Positions 46,634 to 54,533 of a DNA stretch of 64,000 nt are shown piece after piece (within the stretch, counting starts at the first letter, position 1; each line of letters starts with the position of its first letter). A program made the position numbers and the translations under genes. Source of the stretch: JACPVF01 sp964502095 (GTDB lineage Bacteria; Chloroflexota; Anaerolineae; Anaerolineales; Villigracilaceae); NCBI GenBank assembly GCA_964502095.1, contig CAZCUF010000006.1:62001-126000 (forward strand), written 5' to 3'. The notes beneath the pieces are model-generated. The model worked only from the letters and a program-made list of their open reading frames with translations. It was not told the DNA's origin and ran no database searches.

Positions 46634-47166
46634 ACCAATCCAAATTTAAAGTTTGGCTTCGTCTTCTGTGGATGTTCCTGAAAGTGAATTTGCTTTCGCC
46701 CTCAGGCCCGGCCTCTGTGGGACTCTTGTATAAAGAGGCCGTAGGCCAAATCATGACCGAAGCGCAATTCGTGGAGGCGGTCGGTTTCTCAAATGTACTG
46801 CCGGGCAGTGAAGCGCTCAAACTGGCCATGTTCGTGGGGTTTGCCGCGGGCGGCGTGCCCGGCGTGTTAACGGCCCTGCTTGGTTCGATCCTGCCGCCCA
46901 CGGTGATGATGTTAATCGTGGCGGCTTTGCTGGAACGCGTACAACACGAGAGTTGGTTGAAAGGTTTTGTAGCGGGAATGAGTCCTGCGGTGGCGGCCCT
47001 GATCGTGGTAGTGGCCTGGGAGTTATTCCGCACCGGCAGTACAAAGGGATTCAGCCGCCGCACGCTCCTGATCGCGGGCCTGAGCGCGGTGGCGCTTTGG
47101 TTCAATTTCCCTTCCCCCCTTGTGTTGTTGGGCGCCGGTGTGTTGGGCATTTTTCTGTTTCGCTAG
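46630..47166 (+). CDS. Chromate transporter ChrA, half-size subunit 2
   Basis: A 178-residue paralogue of the preceding gene: GPASVGLLYKEAV, AQFVEAVGFSNVLPGSEALKLAMFVGFAAGGVPG and GSILPPTVM. The true start is the ATG at 46630, which overlaps the stop of subunit 1 (ATGA); the longer frame to 46489 lies in another frame inside subunit 1. Together the two halves give the ten-helix arrangement of full-length ChrA. Confidence 0.88.
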   Translation: MNQSKFKVWLRLLWMFLKVNLLSPSGPASVGLLYKEAVGQIMTEAQFVEAVGFSNVLPGSEALKLAMFVGFAAGGVPGVLTALLGSILPPTVMMLIVAALLERVQHESWLKGFVAGMSPAVAALIVVVAWELFRTGSTKGFSRRTLLIAGLSAVALWFNFPSPLVLLGAGVLGIFLFR

Positions 47167-47176
47167 CGGAGTCCTC

Positions 47177-48025
47177 GTGGAAATATTGATAATCACCAAC
47201 GGATTCAAAAAGACCTGGTCGGCAATCGAATACGGAGCCTGGCTCGGCAAATTGATGCAAATGCGCGTCACACTGCTGGGCACGAACGAAAAGTTGAATC
47301 CCGCGCAGATCGACGATCATCACCCGCTGGAGGATGTGTTCGGACGCGCCGTCGAACTGTTCCAGCAAAACGGACTCGAATACAAGCTCGAGGTCCAGAA
47401 CGGCGATGCGGAGGAGATCGCGCCGCGCAAAGCCACTGAAGGAGATTTCCTTACGGTCATCAGCCCGCTGGGCCGGCCGCAGATTCGGCGCTGGCTGTTG
47501 GGACGATCCCTGCGGCACATGATGGAACAGATCCATACGCCGATTCTGTATGCGCCCCAAACCTTATTGCCCATTCGAAATATTTTGATCTGCGTGGGCG
47601 GTTTGGGTTATGAGATCACAGCCGAAACTCTGGCGGTGCGTATCGCGAAATTGAGCGGGGCGCGCGTCGAATTATTGCATGTCATCCCGCCGCTGGATTT
47701 GGACTATCCCACCGCGCGCGAGATTCAAAAGAACAGCGAGAGGCTGGCTGAGACAGATACACTGCTTGGGAGGGCTTTGCGAAGCGGACTGGCGATGGCA
47801 CAGCACGCCGGGTTGAACGCGGGAATCAAAGTGCGAAAAGGTTATATTGCAGAGGAAATTTTGACCGAGGCCAAAGAGGGAAAATACGATCTCGTCTGCA
47901 TGGGCTCACCATACAGCACGCGCGCCCTGCGTCAACTGTACGCGCCCAACATTACCGCAGAAGTCGCTGAAACGGTCGCATGCCCCACGCTGGTGGCGCG
48001 GCACAAATTGGAAGAAGGCAAATAA
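47177..48025 (+). CDS. Universal stress protein (UspA) family, two-domain
   Basis: A 282-residue soluble protein. A first, less typical domain (~1-130) is followed by a clear UspA domain (~130-280) with NILICVGGLGYEITAETLAVRIA, VELLHVIPPLDLD and a nucleotide-binding-like C-terminal region YDLVCMGSPYSTRALRQLYAPNITAEVAE. The start is a GTG at 47177 with a GGAG site; it begins 10 nt after chrA-2, suggesting one transcript with the transporter pair. ATP binding versus non-binding cannot be decided by eye. Confidence 0.8.
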   Translation: MEILIITNGFKKTWSAIEYGAWLGKLMQMRVTLLGTNEKLNPAQIDDHHPLEDVFGRAVELFQQNGLEYKLEVQNGDAEEIAPRKATEGDFLTVISPLGRPQIRRWLLGRSLRHMMEQIHTPILYAPQTLLPIRNILICVGGLGYEITAETLAVRIAKLSGARVELLHVIPPLDLDYPTAREIQKNSERLAETDTLLGRALRSGLAMAQHAGLNAGIKVRKGYIAEEILTEAKEGKYDLVCMGSPYSTRALRQLYAPNITAEVAETVACPTLVARHKLEEGK

Positions 48026-48058
48026 AAAATCGGGTACAGGTTTCTGTGCCTGATTCGC

Positions 48059-48763
48059 TTAACCGGGGGTAAATCTTTTTTCCCACTCGGCAATCGCCGC
48101 CCGCAACAAAGCCTGGATTTGCGGATCGGACACTTCATTCACACCGGCGTAACGCTGCATACCCACCACTACCGTCACGCCGCCTTCAGATGATTCCTCC
48201 AGTTTGATGCCCTGATGCGCAAGCGGAGAGTCCGCCAGTTTTTCCTGCAGGATGGCATCGATCTGACCGACCATGGTCTGCGGAGCGGGCGGCTCGATCC
48301 TTGAAACTGGAGGCGCGGCGGGCGCGGTGCGCGGAGTCACAGCCGGGGCGAAGGATGGCGGCGCGGTAACGGGAGCAGGCCTGGGCGCGGGAGGAGGCGG
48401 AGTCGGCGCGGGTGTATGGCCTTCGATCCATGGCCGCAGGCGCGTGATGAGATCGATCAATCGTTTACGTTGGCCTGTAGTGAGTGTCTCGCCTATGATT
48501 CGCACGCCGTCGAGTTCGAATCGCAGTTTCCCGTTTTCTTCCTTCAAACGTAACAAACCTGGATCATCGCTGACAACAGGCGCGGGAACTGGCGCGGGAG
48601 GCGCCACTTCCGGCTCTGCCGGGTTTTCTTCCTTCGGTTCGGCAGACTCCTCGGCTTTGCGTTTTTTGTAACCCTGATTACGCCCTTCGAACAAACCGAA
48701 GAAATAGCCGAAGAACATGGCTAATACAGCGACCGCGATCATCACAATTCCATTGGCATCCAT
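48059..48763 (-). CDS. Membrane-anchored protein with Pro/Ala-rich linkers
   Basis: A 234-residue protein with an N-terminal helix (IVMIAVAVLAMFFGYFFGLFEG), a basic/acidic stretch, a short coiled-coil-like segment (LLRLKEENGKLRFELDGV), a Pro/Ala-rich linker and a C-terminal ~65-residue domain (IDAILQEKLADSP ... GVTVVVGMQRYAGVNEVSDPQIQALLRAAIAEWEKR). No family is recognised. It follows mutM by 4 nt and so is probably co-transcribed. Confidence 0.65.
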   Translation of the reverse strand: MDANGIVMIAVAVLAMFFGYFFGLFEGRNQGYKKRKAEESAEPKEENPAEPEVAPPAPVPAPVVSDDPGLLRLKEENGKLRFELDGVRIIGETLTTGQRKRLIDLITRLRPWIEGHTPAPTPPPPAPRPAPVTAPPSFAPAVTPRTAPAAPPVSRIEPPAPQTMVGQIDAILQEKLADSPLAHQGIKLEESSEGGVTVVVGMQRYAGVNEVSDPQIQALLRAAIAEWEKRFTPG

Positions 48764-48767
48764 AACT

Positions 48768-49586
48768 TTACTCCATCACCTGACAACTCGGGCAAATATG
48801 CGTGCCGCGCTGGCCGACGACGATCCTTTGAATGAGTGTGCCGCACACAGGGCAGGGCTGGCCTTCTCTATCATAAACCCGAAAATAGTTTTGGAACTCG
48901 CCGCCGCGATAGACCCAATCGATGCTGGCGCCGTTGCGGCGGATGCCCTCATTAAGCACCGCGCGGATCGCTTCGCACAACGCCTCAGCCTGCTTCGCCG
49001 AAACCGAATCGGATTCAGCCAAAGGGTGCAAGCGCGCCCGATGCAGGGCTTCATCTGTGTAGATATTGCCCAGCCCGGCCAGAAAGGACTGATCCAGCAA
49101 CAACGGCTTGAGTTGGCGATGCCGCGCCTGTAAAGACTCATACAGCCAGCGCGCAGTGAAACCATCCTCCAGCGGTTCAGGGCCGAGTTTGCCGAGCACT
49201 TCCTCGGGCTGGTCGGTCAGCCAGACGCGGCCGAACTTGCGCGTGTCGTTGAAAACCAGCTTCTGCTTCCTGCCGCGTTTGGGCGCGGTCAGCAAAAGGA
49301 TCAGCCGGTCATGTTTTTCAACGGGCGCATACTCTTCTTTTATAAACAAATCGCCGCTCATGCGCAAGTGGATGAGCAAATACAAATTTGATAGCCGAAG
49401 CGATAGAAACTTGGCGCGGCGCGCAACTGCCGTGACGGTTTGTCCCTTGATCTGTTGCTTGAACTTTCGCGGAGAGGGGATTGCCAATGTGCGCGGCCAG
49501 CGCAGGTCGGATTCCAGAATTGTCCGCCCCACCAGTTGAGGGCGCAGAGTGCGTGCAATGGTTTCTACTTCGGGCAGTTCAGGCAT
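48768..49586 (-). CDS. mutM: Formamidopyrimidine-DNA glycosylase
   Basis: A 272-residue Fpg/MutM enzyme removing 8-oxoguanine and Fapy lesions. The catalytic N-terminus is PELPEVETI (Pro2, Glu3). Later features are the LRMSGDLF segment, an H2TH region (QSFLAGLGNIYTDEALHRA) and a C-terminal zinc finger with two Cys pairs (CPVC ... CPSC) including RGTHICPSC. The Nei-type finger is not seen. It lies 57 nt after prs. Confidence 0.95.
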   Translation of the reverse strand: MPELPEVETIARTLRPQLVGRTILESDLRWPRTLAIPSPRKFKQQIKGQTVTAVARRAKFLSLRLSNLYLLIHLRMSGDLFIKEEYAPVEKHDRLILLLTAPKRGRKQKLVFNDTRKFGRVWLTDQPEEVLGKLGPEPLEDGFTARWLYESLQARHRQLKPLLLDQSFLAGLGNIYTDEALHRARLHPLAESDSVSAKQAEALCEAIRAVLNEGIRRNGASIDWVYRGGEFQNYFRVYDREGQPCPVCGTLIQRIVVGQRGTHICPSCQVME

Positions 49587-49643
49587 TGGGATGAATGGCG
49601 AATCACAGACGATTAAGGTTTACTGGCAGTACCGATAGACGGC

Positions 49644-50636
49644 TTACTCATTGAACATCTCGCCCACAGACCGGCCTTCATGGGCGCGCTTGATGACTTC
49701 TCCCAGCATGGTCGCGATGGAAACAATCGTCAGGCGGCCTTCCAGCAGTTTCCGTTTGTGCGCGGGAAGCGGAACAGTATCGGTGGTGATGAAATGTTTA
49801 ACCGGCAGATTCGCCAAACGTTCGGTGGCGTCGGCGGAGAGAATCGGATGCACAAACGCCACATAGATATCGCGTGCGCCGTTCTTGCGCGCCACATCCA
49901 CCGCCTGGCAGATGGACCCGCCGGTATCCACTTCATCGTCCACGATGATCACATCCGAACCTTTCACGTCGCCGATCAAACGAAGCGCTTCGGCATTGGC
50001 ATCATTTCCCATGCGGCGCTTCTCGATGACCGCGATGGGCGAATCCATATCCGCCGCGTAGTTACGTCCTTTTTTTGCGAAGCCCAAATCCACGGCCACC
50101 ACCACCGGCTGGTGCATTTGAGGCCGAATTTGGGTGTTGATGTGTTCCACGATCAAATGCGAGGCGGTCAGCACATCGCCAGGGATGGAAAAAAAGCCCT
50201 GCACCTGGCCGGCATGCGGATCGAAAGTCATGTAGCGGTCTGCGCCTGCAACTTCGATCATATCCGCAACCAGGCGCGCAGTGATCGGCACGCGCGGCTG
50301 GTCTTTTTTATCCGAGCGGCCATAACACAAATAGGGAACCACAGCAGTGATGCGCGCCGCCGAATCCAAACGCAGAGTCTGAATCATGATCAATAATTCC
50401 ATCAGGTTGCGGTGCACCGGCGACGAGGTGCTTTGAATGACGTACACATCCTGCCCGCGCGCACTGCCGCCCAGTTTGATAAAAAGATTCTCGTTTGGAA
50501 ATTCAACAATTTCACGTTCGCTTAATGGCTGGCCGAGATATTCGGCGATCTTCTGCGCCAGTTCGGGCGATCCTTCGCCGGAATACAGTTTAATGCCCCC
50601 ATACACTTTCAAATCATGATGCACGTGATGAACCAT
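49644..50636 (-). CDS. prs: Ribose-phosphate pyrophosphokinase
   Basis: A 330-residue PRPP synthetase supplying nucleotide, His and Trp synthesis. Recognisable segments are KLYSGEGSPELAQ, ENLFIKLGGSARGQDVYVIQS, VPYLCYGRSDKKDQPR (ATP-binding flag), TFDPHAGQVQGFF and the PRPP-binding loop VIIVDDEVDTGGS. The start at 50636 has GGGAGG upstream. A minus-strand TATAAT at 50739-50744 sits inside the end of meaB's downstream region, and a 28-codon upstream frame overlaps the start. Confidence 0.95.
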   Translation of the reverse strand: MVHHVHHDLKVYGGIKLYSGEGSPELAQKIAEYLGQPLSEREIVEFPNENLFIKLGGSARGQDVYVIQSTSSPVHRNLMELLIMIQTLRLDSAARITAVVPYLCYGRSDKKDQPRVPITARLVADMIEVAGADRYMTFDPHAGQVQGFFSIPGDVLTASHLIVEHINTQIRPQMHQPVVVAVDLGFAKKGRNYAADMDSPIAVIEKRRMGNDANAEALRLIGDVKGSDVIIVDDEVDTGGSICQAVDVARKNGARDIYVAFVHPILSADATERLANLPVKHFITTDTVPLPAHKRKLLEGRLTIVSIATMLGEVIKRAHEGRSVGEMFNE

Positions 50637-50700
50637 CCGGCCTCCCGAATCTGCGCTTTACTGCGGGCGCACAAATTCCGCTCCTTGAGATTTCGATCAT
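50614..50700 (-). CDS. Possible 28-residue upstream ORF overlapping prs start
   Basis: ATG at 50700 follows GAGGAG by 6 nt, a better ribosome-binding site than that of prs, and the frame ends at 50614 after overlapping the prs ATG in another frame. The peptide is basic and has no recognised motif. It could couple or regulate prs translation, or be a chance frame. Confidence 0.3.
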   Translation of the reverse strand: MIEISRSGICAPAVKRRFGRPDGSSRAS

Positions 50701-50738
50701 AAATTCTCCTCATCAAAGTTCCGCCGATTGCGCCGGGA

Positions 50739-50744
50739 ATTATA
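50739..50744 (-). promoter_or_regulatory. -10 box for prs
   Basis: TATAAT on the minus strand immediately downstream of the meaB stop, giving a leader of about 100 nt ahead of prs. Confidence 0.45.
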
Positions 50745-50745
50745 C

Positions 50746-51807
50746 TCAACCCGGCTTCCCATTCAATAATTTCGTAACCGCTTCACCCGGAGAAAGTTTG
50801 CGCTTCAACACCTGCTCCACGGTTTCATCGTACATCCGAGCCGGGACTGTGGCGCGAAAACGATCCATCAACGATTCCTTGACTAACGCCTCCAACTCGG
50901 ACTTGAGCCTGGCGCGTTCACGAACAGCCCAGTTTCCGCTCTGACGTAAATATGCGGCGTGCCGTTCGATGGCTTCCGCTACTTTAACGATCCCGGTCCC
51001 TTCGGTTGAGACTGTGCGCAGAATCGGGAGAATCCAGAACGCGCTGTCAGTCTGCGGAGACGAATCTTGCGAAAGACTTTCTTTATTATCATCGGGATTC
51101 ATATCGGACGCAATCGGCGCATGTCGTTCGTGAAAGCGGAAAACTTTTGGGGTGGGATGAGCAAGCCCGAGGGCGGAGCGAAGCGCTTTTTCCGTATTCT
51201 CCACGCCGGGACGATCCGCTTTGTTGATCACCAGCAAATCCGCAATTTCGAGAATCCCGGCTTTGATAGCCTGGATGTCGTCGCCGAGGCCGGGCGCTTC
51301 GACCACAACGGTCGTATGTGCGAGGCGCACCACGTCCACTTCCGATTGTCCCGCGCCGACCGTTTCGATCAGAATTAATTCGTAGCCCGCCGCGTCGAAA
51401 ACCTGCACCAGATTCGCAGTGGCGTGCGCCAAACCGCCGAGCGCGCCGCGCGAAGCCATCGAACGGATGAATACGTCCGGGTCGCCGCTGAGATCGCGCA
51501 TGCGGACGCGGTCGCCCAGCACCGCGCCGCCCGTGAACGGGCTGGATGGATCGACCGCTACAATGGCGACGCGCTTATTTTGTGATTTACGATAATGCAA
51601 CGCAAGCTGATTGACCAGCGAGGACTTGCCTGTGCCGGGCGCGCCCGTGACGCCGATTAAATGTGCGCGGCCCGTGTGAGGAAAAAGTTCGGTCAGCCCG
51701 GCGCGGCCTTCGGGAGAATCGTTTTCCACTTGAGTCAACAGGCGGGTCAGAGCCAGCCGATCGCCCGAGAGGACTTGTTGTGCAAGAGTCATTAATTCAT
51801 TCGCCAC
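50746..51807 (-). CDS. meaB: Methylmalonyl-CoA mutase-associated GTPase MeaB (ArgK family)
   Basis: A 353-residue G3E-type GTPase that guards and reloads cobalamin in methylmalonyl-CoA mutase. Walker A is GAPGTGKS at residues 55-62, then VAVDPSSPFTGGAVLGDRVRM, LIETVGAGQSE, and the G4 NKAD. Residues ~235-270 hold a low-complexity, acidic/Ser-rich insertion (HAPIASDMNPDDNKESLSQ) that looks unusual against typical MeaB. It starts 55 nt after the B12-binding subunit gene. Confidence 0.92.
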   Translation of the reverse strand: MANELMTLAQQVLSGDRLALTRLLTQVENDSPEGRAGLTELFPHTGRAHLIGVTGAPGTGKSSLVNQLALHYRKSQNKRVAIVAVDPSSPFTGGAVLGDRVRMRDLSGDPDVFIRSMASRGALGGLAHATANLVQVFDAAGYELILIETVGAGQSEVDVVRLAHTTVVVEAPGLGDDIQAIKAGILEIADLLVINKADRPGVENTEKALRSALGLAHPTPKVFRFHERHAPIASDMNPDDNKESLSQDSSPQTDSAFWILPILRTVSTEGTGIVKVAEAIERHAAYLRQSGNWAVRERARLKSELEALVKESLMDRFRATVPARMYDETVEQVLKRKLSPGEAVTKLLNGKPG

Positions 51808-51862
51808 ACATAAACAATGATGAGCTTTTATTCCGGGACGCGCTATGAATGTTCATCTGCGA

Positions 51863-52264
51863 TCAGTTTTTCAGCACCGCAGAGCGGATGTCGCGGATGA
51901 TATCGTCGGTGGACGCGCCGGGGCCATAGACGCCGGTGATGCCGATCTCCTTCAAGCGCGGAATGTCTTCATCCGGCACGATGCCGCCGATAAACACTTT
52001 CACATCTGTCTGGCCGTTGGCTTTCAATAATTGGATGATGCGCGGCGCCAGCGCCATGTGCGCGCCCGAGAGAATGGACAAGCCGACCACATCCACATCC
52101 TCCTGCAACGCGGCCTCCGCGATCATTTCGGGAGTCTGACGCAAACCCGTGTAAATGACTTCCATGCCTGCGTCGCGCAAGGCGCGTGCCACTACTTTTG
52201 CGCCGCGGTCATGTCCATCCAGGCCGGGTTTGGCCACCAGGACACGGATTTTCTTTTCGGTCAT
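51863..52264 (-). CDS. Methylmalonyl-CoA mutase B12-binding subunit
   Basis: A 133-residue stand-alone cobalamin-binding domain. The DxHxxG motif is Asp16-Gly-His18-Asp-Arg-Gly21 (PGLDGHDRGAK), followed by YTGLRQTPEMIAEAA, VVGLSILSGAH and VFIGGIVPDED, as in the small/alpha C-terminal mutase subunit. It requires a separate catalytic subunit that is not in the window. Next to meaB, it points to methylmalonyl-CoA/propionate metabolism. An ethylmalonyl-type mutase is possible. CGGAGG precedes the ATG, and a minus-strand TATAAT lies at 52292-52297. Confidence 0.93.
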   Translation of the reverse strand: MTEKKIRVLVAKPGLDGHDRGAKVVARALRDAGMEVIYTGLRQTPEMIAEAALQEDVDVVGLSILSGAHMALAPRIIQLLKANGQTDVKVFIGGIVPDEDIPRLKEIGITGVYGPGASTDDIIRDIRSAVLKN

Positions 52265-52580
52265 TCTGCCTCCGTGAGGAAATGTACAGAAATTATACTA
52301 GAGACCGTTGGAAGAAAGGGAGACTGCGCTCCCGGATGTATCCGCTGATATGAGCCAGGGGCAACATCAGGCGCATTCCGCATATTCATAATGCTTATTC
52401 CCCCGCGTTGGACTTCGGAGTATACTCACTTCAACGCGAAGCATGGATAAGGCAAAAACAAACGGCGCTGTCATTCACGATGTAAAAGTACGAGGAAAAT
52501 CTTTGGCAACTCCGCATTTCTGCGATGAAATTTCTTGTCCATGATTGGCGTCACTTTATTCTGTTCGTGGAGGCATTATT
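52265..52580. other. Divergent intergenic region with a palindromic element
   Basis: A 316-nt stretch without genes. It holds the minus-strand -10 (52292-52297) for the mutase subunit. It also has a CGCGTTG...CAACGCG inverted repeat (52404-52410 and 52432-52438) flanking a 10-bp palindrome GAGTATACTC (52418-52427). A GGAGG ribosome-binding site lies near 52568. The palindrome may be an operator; nothing else is recognised. Confidence 0.45.
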
Positions 52581-53486
52581 ATGAAGCGTGCGGTCAGCAT
52601 CAGTATTGGTTCATCCAAACGCGATAAAGCCGTGGAGGTGACTCTCCTCGGCGAAAAGGTCAGCATCGAACGCATCGGCACGGACGGCGACATGGAAGCC
52701 GCGGCCCTCAAATATAAGGAATTGGACGGTACTGTTGACGCTTTCGGTGTGGGCGGCGCGGACCTCAGCGCAGAAGTGAACGGAAAGAAATATCCCTTTT
52801 ATTCCGTTCTACCGATGGTTCGTTACGTGAAAAAGACTCCGCTGGTGGACGGCGGCGGTTTAAAAAATACGCTGGAGAACAAGGCGGCCGCCTTCCTCGA
52901 ACAGCACATCAAACCCCATTTGGATCAGCATGGCCGCAAAGTACTAGTCACAGTCGGCGTGGACCGCTGGGGACTCTCGAAGTGTTTTGCCGATGCGGGA
53001 TATGAAACCGTATTCGGCGATTTGATGTTCGGCCTGGATATTCCGATCTCGCTCCACAAGATTGGTCAGGTCAAATTCCTGGCGGGCTTGCTCATGCCGA
53101 TTGCCGGGCGCCTGCCCTTCGAGTGGGTTTACCCAACCGGAGAAAAGCAGGAAAAGCGCACTCCCAAATGGGGCAAGTATTACGAGTGGGCTACTGTCAT
53201 TGCCGGTGACTGCCATTATATTAAACGCTTCATGCCCGACAGCCTGCAGGGCAAGGTGATCGTGACCAATACCACCACGCCCGAAGATGTGGAGGCCTTC
53301 AAACGGGCCGGTGTTAAATATCTGATTACCACCACTCCAGTATTGGAAGGGCGTTCGTTCGGCACAAATATGATGGAAGCCGCGCTGGTCGCCGTCTCTG
53401 GCAAGGGGCGCCCGCTGACCTGGCCTGAACTCACCGAAATGCTCGATAAACTGGGCTTCGAGCCGCAATTGCAGGAACTGAATTAA
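52581..53486 (+). CDS. Conserved unknown protein (quinate-dehydrogenase-like annotation family)
   Basis: A 301-residue soluble protein starting KRAVSISIGSSKRDKAVEVT, with FGVGGADLS, VDGGGLKNTLEN and a C-terminal TNTTTPEDVEAFKRAGVKYLITTTP. I recall close relatives being labelled quinate 5-dehydrogenase, but no dehydrogenase motif such as GxGxxG is visible, so the name should be treated with caution. A GGAGG site 8 nt upstream fixes the ATG at 52581. It is paired with the nucleotidyltransferase gene 45 nt downstream, which suggests a shared function. Confidence 0.7.
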   Translation: MKRAVSISIGSSKRDKAVEVTLLGEKVSIERIGTDGDMEAAALKYKELDGTVDAFGVGGADLSAEVNGKKYPFYSVLPMVRYVKKTPLVDGGGLKNTLENKAAAFLEQHIKPHLDQHGRKVLVTVGVDRWGLSKCFADAGYETVFGDLMFGLDIPISLHKIGQVKFLAGLLMPIAGRLPFEWVYPTGEKQEKRTPKWGKYYEWATVIAGDCHYIKRFMPDSLQGKVIVTNTTTPEDVEAFKRAGVKYLITTTPVLEGRSFGTNMMEAALVAVSGKGRPLTWPELTEMLDKLGFEPQLQELN

Positions 53487-53531
53487 TTCCGCAGCACAGC
53501 ACGCGCAGAAACTGACTTGAGGAGAAAAACC

Positions 53532-54464
53532 ATGGATGCAATTGTCACCGCAGGAGGCATTCCCCAGCCGCAGGACCCGCTCTATTCGTACGCCAGAGGC
53601 GATTCCAAAGCCATGATCGAAGTGGCGGGCAAACCCATGATCCAATGGGTGCTCGATGCACTCGGCAACGCGAAAAATGTGGATAATGTAATCGTTGTGG
53701 GGCTTTCGCCCAAAAGCGAAGTCACGTGTAAGAAGCCGATGTACTTTCTCTCGAACCAGGGACGCATGCTGGCCAATATCGTGACAGGCGTGAATAAGGT
53801 GCTCGAACTGAATCGAAAAGCCAGGTATGTGCTGATCGTCTCATCCGACATTCCCACCGTGAAAAGCGAGCATGTGGATTGGTTGATCGAAAACGCAATG
53901 CAAACCCAGGACGATATTTATTACGGCGTCTGCCCGCAGGAGGTAATGGAGGCCCGCTTTCCCGGTTCAAAGCGCACTTATACCCATTTGAAAGATATGG
54001 ACGTATGCGGCGCCGACATGAATATTACGCACGTACGCATGGCTACCGAACACCTGGATATGTGGGAGGAACTGATCGGTAATCGCAAAAGCCCCACACG
54101 TCAGGCCGCGGCGATCGGTTTATGGACCGGGTTCCTGCTCATCACCAGACAACTCGCCCTCGCCGACGCGGTTACGCGCGTGACCAAGCGCCTCGGCATA
54201 GCCGGCCGCGCCATTATCTGGGAACACGCCGAACCCTGCATGGACATTGACAAGCCGCACCAGCTCGAACTTTTGCGCGCCGACCTGCAAAGCCAGGTTC
54301 GTAAAGCCAGGGCAGGCGTTGGGAGCGCCGCCCGAAAGTCCGCGGCCAAGAAGAAATCTTCCGCAAAGAAAACCGTTGCGGCCAAAAAAGCTCCGGCGAA
54401 AACAGCCAAGAATCGTCCGGAAACAAAACCAAAGAAGGCCGCGATCAGGCGACGGTCAAAATAA
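53532..54464 (+). CDS. MobA-like nucleotidyltransferase with histone H1-like basic tail
   Basis: A 310-residue protein. Residues 1-250 have the NTP-transferase N-terminal pattern DAIVTAGGI, a KAMIEVAGKPMIQWVLDAL sequence, VLIVSSDIPTV (DxD-equivalent) and YGVCPQEVMEARFPGSKRTY. The last ~50 residues are a Lys/Ala/Pro tail (SAAKKKSSAKKTVAAKKAPA-like) with strong similarity in composition to eukaryotic H1 and bacterial HU/H1-like tails. The sugar or cofactor precursor that it activates is unknown. GAGGAG lies 7 nt before ATG 53532, and a strong terminator follows. Confidence 0.8.
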   Translation: MDAIVTAGGIPQPQDPLYSYARGDSKAMIEVAGKPMIQWVLDALGNAKNVDNVIVVGLSPKSEVTCKKPMYFLSNQGRMLANIVTGVNKVLELNRKARYVLIVSSDIPTVKSEHVDWLIENAMQTQDDIYYGVCPQEVMEARFPGSKRTYTHLKDMDVCGADMNITHVRMATEHLDMWEELIGNRKSPTRQAAAIGLWTGFLLITRQLALADAVTRVTKRLGIAGRAIIWEHAEPCMDIDKPHQLELLRADLQSQVRKARAGVGSAARKSAAKKKSSAKKTVAAKKAPAKTAKNRPETKPKKAAIRRRSK

Positions 54465-54480
54465 AACTTGCAAGTAAAAT

Positions 54481-54519
54481 ATGTCACTCCGAGGAAACAT
54501 CCTCAGAGTGACATTTTTA
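54481..54519 (+). terminator. Rho-independent terminator
   Basis: A 14-nt arm ATGTCACTCCGAGG (54481-54494), loop AAACAT, CCTCAGAGTGACAT (54501-54514) with one internal mismatch, then TTTTTA. It separates the paired genes from the phosphatase. Confidence 0.85.
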
Positions 54520-54533
54520 TTTCAGGAATGGCT

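Noticed and set aside
48026..48058. Imperfect hairpin between the Usp gene and the convergent membrane protein
   Set aside because: Mismatched stem and no clear T-run; too weak to annotate.
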